64,000 nt of DNA from Pycnococcus provasolii (taxonomy: Eukaryota > Chlorophyta > Pseudoscourfieldiophyceae > Pseudoscourfieldiales): the NCBI GenBank assembly GCA_049487715.1, contig CP150577.1, positions 496,001 through 560,000 on the forward strand. Reading direction: 5' to 3'. Under the pieces are notes generated by a model. That model did no database searches. It saw only the letters and a list, made by a program, of their open reading frames with translations, and was not told the DNA's origin. This document shows positions 57,127-64,000 of this stretch, in pieces. The position numbers were made by a program, and so were the translations under genes. Positions within the stretch are counted from its first letter, which is position 1; every line of letters begins with the position of its first letter.

Positions 57127-57538
57127 TGTGTAGGAAAAGAGCGCGAGCGGGGTTTGGAGTGCGCCCGGGGGGAGGGGGAGGGTGGAATTTTGCGTGGGAA
57201 GTAAGCTTCGTTGGGCTTCGTTATGAGGTATGGCATGGTGTGAAAGGCTGGCTGACCGGTCCACAGAGCCACGGCGGGAAGCCAGGGTTGCAGTGGTACC
57301 TTTCTAAGGCTCCTGAACCAATCATAATGTGGTTGATGTGCAAAAAAAAAAATACCCCGGTGCCCCTGAGGGGTGCCTCAAAACTCATTTTGGGGTCGTC
57401 GTTTTGAGGGCCAAATGCAACTCAAAATGAGGTTCCCCCCCTCCTCAAAATCAAGGTTTTCGAGGAGGGGGGTCCGCCTCAAAACGAGGTTTGTCGAACC
57501 TGGATTTGAGGAGGGGGGAACCTCATTTTGAGTTGCCT
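57127..57538 (+). repeat. 412-bp inverted repeat, right arm
   Basis: Partner of 53304-53715. The segment between holds the orphan cassette, two leader copies and the sulfotransferase-exostosin gene. 57539-58085 beyond it has no recognised gene. Confidence 0.9.
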
Positions 57539-58085
57539 CGCAAGGGTGCGCATGGCATGTCATCACCGCGGCGGCGACCAAGCTCAAGGAGGCGCTCGCG
57601 TTCGACGGAGTCGTCTAGGAGCTCCGCGACGTCGTGTGTGCGTTATGCGTGACGGCGTGCCGAAAGGCGCGTGCGCAAACGTGATGATCGGATTCGGCAT
57701 CATGAACACGTATCTCCTCAGCTGTGGTGCAAACCCCTAACTGGCCCTGGTGGACAATGGGGTTTCATACATTGTACTTGGAAGGTAAGGGGTCGCCCGG
57801 TCGAACCGGTCGACGTCACTCGGGCAAGCTTTTACGTGCTTAAGGTGCACGCTTCAGCAGTTTGTGTGTGCTTTACGTATAAGCCGAGGAGAGTCAAGTA
57901 GTAGTTTCAGTTTTAGGTTACAGTAACGTTTGGACAGCGTTTTCTTTAAATACCTAACCCGAGAGAAAACGCCGACGTATCACGTGGCATTGGGGATCCG
58001 TCTTTGAGGGGGCGCCTTCTTTTTAGGGCGCCACCGCCCTGAGCGAGGGCGTTTAGTTCTCGCAGGTTCTGTTTTGGGGTTTTGA

Positions 58086-58400
58086 TGGATTAGGGTTTCT
58101 AGGTTTAGGGTTACTGTCGGTTATGTTCGCCTGATACAATATGAACGCGGTTGGAGAGTCGGTGTGAAAGGACATTCACTTGAGACAGAAGTGCGAATCT
58201 TCGCACGATACGACTACAGCGTTTTTCTCATGGGATTTGATGGGACCACGCCTCGGCTTTTGCAGATCTGGCCTTCGGACGGAGTTCTGAAAGTGTTTGA
58301 AAAGCTTATCGGGAAGCAAAAGATGACTTACAACTTCGTTGCTGTTCGGAGTGATATTGCTAACTTAGTACTTAAAGATCTGTGTAAAGTGTTCCTGTAA
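58086..58400 (+). pseudogene. C-terminal fragment of an unrecognised protein
   Basis: A frame open from about 58086 without ATG (LIQYERGWRVGVKGHSLETE, FARYDYSVFLMGFDG) to a stop at 58400. Composition is protein-like. The preceding TAGGGTTTCTAGGTTTAGGG is telomere-like but short. No family recognised. Confidence 0.35.
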
Positions 58401-58644
58401 GAGCACATGTGGGTATGTTACACGACTGTAAGACTCAATGAACTTCTCAAGATGGACTACTTGTCCCTGTCGGATAAAGTCTTTTGACTCATACACTGAA
58501 AAAACAATGGTGCCTATGGCTGGCAAGAACGAGATACAATAATAAAGCCAAAGTGTATGACCGATAGTCCGATACAGGTGATACAATCTCTGGTCTCGGT
58601 CTTTTATACACAAGGCATCAACAGCAAAGAAACGTGCACGTGCG

Positions 58645-58760
58645 GAAGGAGCTGGAGCTGGTGGACTAGGGGCAACAGGAAAACGGAAAGCCACGGCAAC
58701 AGAAAAAGGCAAGGCGAAAGAAACGATGAGGAAACCGACGATGAGGAGGGTGGGTATTAC
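58645..58760 (+). pseudogene. Nuclease-like element fragment (Lys-rich linker)
   Basis: About 85 bp, GAGCTGGAGCTGGTGG through GGCAAGGCGAAAGAAAC, match the linker of the 1193-codon gene near 9395-9480 (GKRKATATEKGKAKET). Then an acidic segment DDEEGGYYE. The neighbouring PHD-protein gene is convergent. Confidence 0.7.
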
Positions 58761-58957
58761 GAGTTTATGGAAGATGAATATTATTTCACTCGTAACCTTG
58801 TCGCAACATTAAAAAAAGAAATGATATCTTTGGCGCGGTTGAACTCTGAAAACACGTGCCTCGCCGCTCATTCGCTCTCGCTCTGACATCAACGTACTCT
58901 TGCCCGTGTGTTGATGTTGCATGCTGCTGATTTCATGTTCATGTTGCGTCTCCGATG

Positions 58958-59470
58958 TCAATGATGCCGAGTGCACTTCTCACAAAAAAAGTGTTCGGTT
59001 GTTGGTAGGCTGCTTAGGTGTAGGCATGCTGGATGAAAAGCCTTCTCACATCCATCACAAAAGACCATGTCGTTATCAAAGCTGCCGCATAACGAGCAAA
59101 ACGTGTCGTCCTCGATGTCGATAATCTCAAAGTAATCTTTGCTCGGATAGTACTTAAAGTTCACTGGCCAAGTGACCATATCCTCGTCCAAGCGAGTCGA
59201 CTTTGTTTCCTCGTATTCGTCCTTGTATTTTGTTTTGGAGTTTTTTACCCTCTTTGGAAAACACACCTCTATCTTCTTTGCGTTCCTGTTTCCTTCAACG
59301 TGCGACATGACACGAGCGAAGTGGTGTTGTTTAGGGCCAACTTTTACTGCGACGAATGTACCGGGCGGAAGCTTGGGAATCCTTCCCTTGTTCATCTCAT
59401 CTTGGAGTTCTACCCTCACTCTAGCATTGAATTCGTTGTAACTTTTCTTGTCGTTACGGTCGATAGTCAT
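58958..59470 (-). CDS. PHD-finger chromatin-reader-like protein
   Basis: 170 aa from an ATG. The C-terminus is a complete PHD zinc finger with C4-H-C3 order: FCSLCGS, VFCDGCEKAFHPACLHL, FFCEKC. The N-terminal 100 residues contain GTFVAVKVGPKQHHFARVM and end KYYPSKDYFEIIDIED, a Tudor- or chromo-barrel-like strand pattern. PHD fingers bind histone H3 tails. It lies among element fragments, next to a piece of the nuclease-like family and a Copia remnant, so it may be element-encoded, steering integration, or a host gene. No signal peptide, hence nuclear, unlike its neighbours. Confidence 0.7.
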   Translation of the reverse strand: MTIDRNDKKSYNEFNARVRVELQDEMNKGRIPKLPPGTFVAVKVGPKQHHFARVMSHVEGNRNAKKIEVCFPKRVKNSKTKYKDEYEETKSTRLDEDMVTWPVNFKYYPSKDYFEIIDIEDDTFCSLCGSFDNDMVFCDGCEKAFHPACLHLSSLPTTEHFFCEKCTRHH

Positions 59471-59642
59471 TTTTTTTATGCAGTGGTAAAGGGGATATTT
59501 TTTATGCAGTGGTAAAGGGGATAATAATAATAGACTAAGTGGGTATCATATCCATAGGATGATATTTTGTGATGGTGACGTGGCAAAGGCAAGAGGGAGA
59601 AAAAACAGTTGATTTCGCCGTCAGCACGTAGCAAACTAACCT

Positions 59643-59757
59643 AGACATATGTGTAACGGGAGTGGTCGTCCGTGAAATGTATCAGCCAACGGTATCCGTC
59701 GATCGAGGTTTCGACGGGTCCTGCGATGTCGGTGTGAATTAGATCCCCGCATGATTC
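59643..59757 (-). pseudogene. Copia integrase fragment
   Basis: The reverse strand reads GDLIHTDIAGPVETSIDGYR then WLIHFTDDHSRYTYV and a stop. This is the first part of the Copia integrase core with the first catalytic Asp (HTD) and the conserved D-x-HSRY. Only 38 residues remain. The R2 repeat lies immediately upstream at 59777-59826. The gap 59471-59640 has no gene. Confidence 0.85.
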
Positions 59758-59826
59758 TGCGCGCTTGTGGCTGCGGTGTTGGGGGTTTTGGCAGTTCGGC
59801 GTATCCCGTTTGGGGGTTCACCTCAC

Positions 59827-60240
59827 AGTGTGTGTGTGTGGGTGACGACCCCACAGGGCCCAACCTTCTTACGTCGTCACACGGCGCAACTTGGCGGCCG
59901 TTCAGCTTAACGTCGGCGCGGCGCAACGAGGCGGCCGATGCCGATGGCGTTTGTGATGATGACGTCCTTGCTACGCACGCCGCCTTTCGGGGAGCTCTTC
60001 AGCAACGGTCCTTGACTACGGCACTGCGTGAACTCTCGCATAACGTAAATTTACTACGGCGCGCTGTTGGAATTACCACCCATTTGGTCGTAAGTGTAAG
60101 GCAGTTACATGTTTGGTTACACTCAATTAGTGGATCCCCAGGAGAACACAAAATTTGGTCGGAAGTCTGGGGATCCCCCTTTGTGATGTTACACTTCCGT
60201 TCACTTCGTTTGACAATTATTCCCCTCTTAGGGACGCGGA
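59827..60240. other. Gene-free stretch before leader copy 7
   Basis: 59832-59882 (TGTGGGTGACGACCCCAC onward) matches about 15868-15900. A frame across 59883-60110 is not convincing. 60128-60175 includes a GGATCCCC inverted pair around GGAGAACACAAAATTTGGTC. Confidence 0.45.
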
Positions 60241-60300
60241 CCCTAGTTGTCTAAGTTGTAAGACCACTGTTTTCTTTTCTTTTTCTACTTATTCTCTTCA
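60241..60300 (+). promoter_or_regulatory. Shared upstream leader L, copy 7
   Basis: TTGTCTAAGTTGTAAGACC plus pyrimidine tract ending CTTATTCTCTTCA, 98 bp before the ATG at 60398. Confidence 0.7.
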
Positions 60301-60397
60301 AAGGGACGAACTTCGATTGGAAAGGGGGGTCCTGTCGGATTCCGAGACCGGCCCACGAAAGCAGAAGATCCATTATGTTTTTACAAAAAAAAATATA

Positions 60398-61408
60398 ATG
60401 CGAAGCTCCAGTATATTTTATTTTCTCTTGGGTATATTATATTTTCTTGCGTTATGTCAACTCCAACTTGCTCTCGCTGATCTCACCGTCTCGCACCACG
60501 GCCACCACGTTTCCATCGTGAACGAGCCGTCCATCAAGGCGGCTGCCGAAGTTCCAAGCGGGGGACTCGTGGGAGGATCGCGCAGGTTCATCACGGCGGA
60601 ACTCAGCTACCTCGCGCTCACGCAGAACGTGCCGGGGGACTTCGTGGAGACGGGTGTTTTTAATGGAGGCACGGCGGCGGTCATGCTCAAGGTGCTAGCA
60701 GAATTCGACCCGAACATGGAGCGCAAGTTCTACGCGTGCGACAGCTTCGAAGGACTCCCCGCGCCGGTCGAAGAGGACAACGGCGCGCGAGAACTCAGCG
60801 TCGACGGAAAGCCGATCGTGTCGACGTTCACAGGAGCCGCAGGAACTTTCGCGTGCGACATCAATTGCTTCACAGGCAACCTCAAAGGAGTCGGTGTGTG
60901 GGACGAAAATCGGATCGTACTGGTCAAGGGGTGGTTCAACGAGTCGCTGCCAAAAATCGCCGTGAAGAAAATATCGTTCCTGAGACTCGACGGAGATCTG
61001 TACGTGTCAACGCGCGACGGACTCAAATATCTGTACGACAAGGTGAGTCCGGGCGGATACATCTACGTCGACGACTACGGCAGTTTCGCGGGATGCGCAC
61101 AGGCTGTGGATGAGTTCAGGAAGGCGCGCGGAATCACGGCGAAGATGCACTCGGTGACGGAGGCGTGGAATGAGAATAACCTGCAAGTTCCCCTGGATAC
61201 GACCTTGCACAAATTCGAGGCGGTGTGGTGGCAGAAGCCGCTCGAAGGCGAAGGCGGAGATTCCGGAGAAGGAGCTCCAGCAGTTCCAGCTGGCGGCGGA
61301 GATGATGACGCGCCGGCGTCTACAAGTCACCACCACCATCGCCACCTCGGTCCGAAACCGACGATGTCATCGCACGAGCAGCGACACCACCACCGCACGG
61401 AGGTGTGA
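60398..61408 (+). CDS. TylF/MycF-like O-methyltransferase, secreted/Golgi
   Basis: Protein of 336 aa; start chosen at the ATG that opens a signal peptide (IFYFLLGILYFLALCQLQLA); the frame upstream is the leader. Core: VPGDFVETGVFNGGTAAVM near residue 83 (SAM site), FYACDSFEGLPAP near residue 113, FLRLDGDLYVSTRDGLKYLY near residue 196 (metal-binding Asp pair) and GGYIYVDDYGSF near residue 222, all in the order of macrocin O-methyltransferases (PF05711). These methylate sugar hydroxyls. A His-rich tail follows residue 305. It sits between leader L and 3' cassette T3, the clearest example of the full leader-gene-cassette layout. Confidence 0.8.
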   Translation: MRSSSIFYFLLGILYFLALCQLQLALADLTVSHHGHHVSIVNEPSIKAAAEVPSGGLVGGSRRFITAELSYLALTQNVPGDFVETGVFNGGTAAVMLKVLAEFDPNMERKFYACDSFEGLPAPVEEDNGARELSVDGKPIVSTFTGAAGTFACDINCFTGNLKGVGVWDENRIVLVKGWFNESLPKIAVKKISFLRLDGDLYVSTRDGLKYLYDKVSPGGYIYVDDYGSFAGCAQAVDEFRKARGITAKMHSVTEAWNENNLQVPLDTTLHKFEAVWWQKPLEGEGGDSGEGAPAVPAGGGDDDAPASTSHHHHRHLGPKPTMSSHEQRHHHRTEV

Positions 61409-61450
61409 AACGTGGTGCATTTCCAGGTAAGTGGGAAGTAACACAATAAA

Positions 61451-61900
61451 TGTTACACTTCCTTAACAGACCTCCGTCCTTTAACGCGACACCGTCCCCG
61501 TAGGATTAGTTAGTTCTCACAACAGTATTGCAACATTCAGGTCATAAGGAATGTAGACGACGTCGGTCAATAGAAGAGAAAGGTCTGTATCATATGTCGT
61601 GTAGCACTCTGCTCCGGTCCATCATGATGATGTTCTGTTTTTATTTAGTGCATGCTGCGTCCCCACGTGCGATTCCCCTTCTGCGTGTGTGTGAAGAAGT
61701 TTGTCAGTTGCTAACCTTAGTATAGGTTAGAGTCCTTCAAAAAAAATAACTTACGAAAACTTGAGCAATACTAGTGCTAGTGCGTGGTTCGTGCACTTAC
61801 ACCTCCCTGCACCATGTGCCTCATGGTGAGCGACACAGAAGTGTGTGCCACTATGATGGAGGGAGGAGAAATGAATGAATGAACGAATGAAGAGCAGAGG
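61451..61900 (+). repeat. Shared 3' cassette T3, copy 3
   Basis: Begins TGTTACACTTCC and then follows copy 2 almost base for base, through TTTTTATTTAGTGCATGCTG, to a TGAATGAATGAACGAATG tract. Starts 43 bp after the stop codon. A run of 17 G lies just beyond, at 61910-61926. Confidence 0.8.
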
Positions 61901-61909
61901 GGAGGGAAA

Positions 61910-61926
61910 GGGGGGGGGGGGGGGGG
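61910..61926 (+). repeat. G17 homopolymer
   Basis: Uninterrupted run of about 17 G; potential G-quadruplex and likely variable in length. 61930-62240 has no recognised gene. Confidence 0.9.
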
Positions 61927-62244
61927 AGGTATGTACTGTAGGTGTGGTGAGGGCTCAGAGAATCTCTGCCTGCTGGATTTTGTTTGTAGTAGAGCTGACG
62001 TGGTAAAATTCGTTTATCTCATGCGCAGGCCTGAGTCTGGCGTGGCACAGAAAAATAAACAGGTTGAACCGATATTCGCGGTCAACAACAACAAAAAAAG
62101 AGATAAGGTTTTACCGCGTTGGTTGTGTCTCAACGACCAAAAGAAAAGGCCAAGCTGTGTTCCAAGCTATTTTCGCCACGTCATGGTCGTTTGGTATTTC
62201 TGGCGAAATATGCGCACCCCAGATGGCATACAATTCAAAAGAAA

Positions 62245-62575
62245 GTTGGTATCAGGTCGGTAGTCAAGAATGGGCTCCATGAATTGTTGCCAGTACAGAG
62301 CGTGAGTGACCGAGGTCGAAGCTGCGATCGTCTCAGCTTCTCCAGAGTGGAGAGAAACGTAAGGCTGGTGCCGTGAAACCCAATCGAGGATCGCGCCATC
62401 AGTGACGACGAAGATGCCCGTGATACTCCGTCCAGTGATGTCGTCATTTCCGTGCGATGCATCGGAGAAAATGCGCAGAGAATAGCGTGGCTTCTGCTGC
62501 TTGCGGAACACTAGTCCATAGTCAATAGTATTGTGTAGATACTTCTCGTGTAACACTAGACGACCTTAAGTTACC
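62245..62575 (-). pseudogene. Copia RNase H fragment
   Basis: The reverse strand encodes the RNase H domain of a Copia polyprotein: YGLVFRKQQKPRYSLRIFSD (catalytic Asp), ASHGNDDITGRSITGIFV, VSLHSGEAETIAASTSVTHA (Glu and the following helix). The frame has no pol upstream and ends shortly after. 62577-62790 is low-complexity (CTTCATCTCTTCTCT units at 62725-62790). Confidence 0.8.
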
Positions 62576-62790
62576 TTCAAGTACATAACACTCCGTGGTC
62601 CCCTCCCTTCACGTATAGGCCGGTGGTTTCCAACAAGGAACTACTAAAAAAATCAAAATAAAAAAAATTCCTAAAATAAAAAAAGTTCGTCGTGTTAGGA
62701 GTAAAAAGTGTGTAAAAAGAGTCTCTTCATCTCTTCTCTCTTCATCTCTTCTCTCTTCATCTTTCTTCTCTCTTCGTCTTTCTTCTCTCT

Positions 62791-64000
62791 ATGGATAGAC
62801 AGGACAACCCTTGGCCCACCGTGGCGCAGTTGCGCGGCGATGAGAGGAGTGATTATGTTTTTTATACTTTGTTACAAAAATTTAGCAATTTTCGTAACAC
62901 TTTCGGTAATTTGTTTGAAGTCGCCCACAATTTTGATAATATATTCAAGTTGGCGGTGCGAGAGTATAAAGTTATTTTCAATAGCGAGGAACTTCTTAAC
63001 TTCGTCATCGAGGACCCAACCCGGCACTCCACTTTGTGCCGGGTGTTGATCACTTGCCGGAATATGAATAAGTGTGTTGGTCTCCTACAACGGAATGGTT
63101 TTAGTGGCGGGCATTTGGACGCATGCCTGGCGCGTCTCCAAATTTTAAAAGACTCACAAAAGGATGGGTACAACTTCTTCGACAACAATGGGTATATGTT
63201 ACCGAATTCTTTGACCGTGGATCGAAGGGTGAGTGAGCACATCGTCCAATTTTGGCTGAAAAGGGTTTCTGGTGTTGGAAACCTTAAAAAGCATATTCCG
63301 ATGAAATTGCGGGAAAATCGTTTTCTAAGATTTGATATTGCTTCTTTAAAGGCAATCATGCCAAGCTTCGAGGCACCATTCAACTTAAAAAATGGAATAT
63401 TTAAAGGTCTTCTCGTGGATGTCTGTAACGACATCATTATGTGCTATTTTCAAAAAATCAGTCGCGAGACGAACAAGAAGAAGAACAAGAAGGGAAAATC
63501 AACCTTGGATGTGAAGACTGCTCGACGTCGAACAAACAAACTGTTGCGTGTACCTTCAGATGAACTAAGGAGGGATCGCCTTAGGTTCATGCTCAAGGAC
63601 ATTGTTCATCAAGCATCTTCCGATTCTACCTTGAGTGCACTTGGCACTACTACTATTTTCTTAGATTGTGACACAGTGCAAAACATTCAAAACCTTGATC
63701 CACTCAAAAAGGTTACATTTGGTGGTGATCCAGGCTTGGCAAATCTCTGTATCGCAAATTTCACAATGCATCTACAGTCAACGATGCAAAAGCGTAGTTC
63801 AAAAATTTCATACACTGTTTTGAACCAAAAATTTAACGTTCCAAAGCCAAGTGGGGCGATACGAACATTGTCTGGTTTTGCGAGAGCACAAGTATATAAG
63901 GATAAGTATGTCGCGCAACGCGCCCGTGCATCGTGGACGAATCTGCTCGCAAAGTTTCCTACAACAAGTGGTACACTTTTCGTGGGAACTGGTTATCATG
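62791..64000 (+). CDS. Nuclease-like element, N-terminal part (continues beyond window)
   Basis: An ATG at 62791 opens a frame that runs to the window edge (403 codons). It supplies the N-terminal about 190 residues missing from the copy at 6214 (MDRQDNPWPTVAQLRGDERS onward). It then aligns with that copy: NGIFKGLLVDV, TTTIFLDCD, VTFGGDPGLANLCI (Asp of the RuvC-I-like motif) and TLFVGTGYH at the edge. The classic DPG form here, against DPN in the other copy, strengthens the RuvC-like reading. The pyrimidine-rich run before the ATG resembles the leader's style but not its sequence. It may be the more intact copy. Confidence 0.65.
   Translation, partial: MDRQDNPWPTVAQLRGDERSDYVFYTLLQKFSNFRNTFGNLFEVAHNFDNIFKLAVREYKVIFNSEELLNFVIEDPTRHSTLCRVLITCRNMNKCVGLLQRNGFSGGHLDACLARLQILKDSQKDGYNFFDNNGYMLPNSLTVDRRVSEHIVQFWLKRVSGVGNLKKHIPMKLRENRFLRFDIASLKAIMPSFEAPFNLKNGIFKGLLVDVCNDIIMCYFQKISRETNKKKNKKGKSTLDVKTARRRTNKLLRVPSDELRRDRLRFMLKDIVHQASSDSTLSALGTTTIFLDCDTVQNIQNLDPLKKVTFGGDPGLANLCIANFTMHLQSTMQKRSSKISYTVLNQKFNVPKPSGAIRTLSGFARAQVYKDKYVAQRARASWTNLLAKFPTTSGTLFVGTGYH

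Noticed and set aside
59751-60254. 167-codon plus-strand frame across the R2 repeat
   Set aside because: Antisense to the Copia integrase remnant and crossing repeat junctions.

Overview
The window looks like nuclear DNA of a eukaryotic green alga, most likely a picoeukaryote of the Mamiellophyceae type. Genes are intron-poor and monocistronic, with secretory signal or signal-anchor sequences. The window carries eukaryotic transposons (Copia, DIRS-like, PIF/Harbinger), a hydroxyproline-type/thrombospondin surface protein of algal style, and a truncated polinton-like-virus insertion. Surface-glycan enzymes embedded in repeats and mobile elements recall the small outlier chromosome described for Ostreococcus, Bathycoccus and Micromonas. 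That placement is inference; nothing here names the species.

Layout. 0-5 kb: repeats, a PC-esterase-like O-acyltransferase, a Copia gag fragment, an FkbM methyltransferase. 5-10.4 kb: a Copia pol remnant and a large nuclease-like mobile-element gene whose copies recur at 12.2-12.65, 26.2-27.8, 34.8, 58.6 and 62.8-64 kb. 10.9-15.1 kb: a second PC-esterase-like gene and a glycosyltransferase. 15.2-17.6 kb: an RCC1-repeat pseudogene and a deleted DIRS-like element. 17.6-26 kb: two multidomain enzymes sharing one sulfotransferase-like cassette but ending in methyltransferase+glycosyltransferase or in fucosyltransferase+FkbM. 28-31 kb: nested repeats. 31.2-37.2 kb: a sulfotransferase, a methyltransferase and a sialidase-like protein; the first and third share the same N-terminal cassette. 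39-40.4 kb: a truncated exostosin gene. 40.8-46.7 kb: AT-rich remains of a polinton-like virus or virophage (capsid, tyrosine recombinase, hairpins), split by a host-like cysteine-rich/TSP1 surface protein. 47-53.1 kb: a Harbinger-type element fusing a DOT1-like methyltransferase, a Ulp1 protease and a DDE transposase. 53.3-57.5 kb: a sulfotransferase-exostosin gene between 412-bp inverted repeats. 58-64 kb: a PHD protein, Copia fragments, a TylF-like methyltransferase and the 5' part of another nuclease-like element.

How it fits together. Almost every non-transposon gene encodes a secreted or Golgi-type enzyme that builds or edits cell-surface polysaccharide: sulfation, O-acylation, O-methylation, fucosylation, other glycosyl transfer, or desialylation-type hydrolysis. 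These genes are assembled from interchangeable blocks: a shared upstream leader, shared signal/stalk cassettes, a shared sulfotransferase-like cassette with a fixed 3' breakpoint, varied catalytic ends and shared 3' segments. I infer a diversification locus for the cell surface, powered by repeats and transposons. The exact cassette breakpoints are the strongest candidate for a new system, followed by the DOT1-Ulp1-Harbinger element and the nuclease-like element family.
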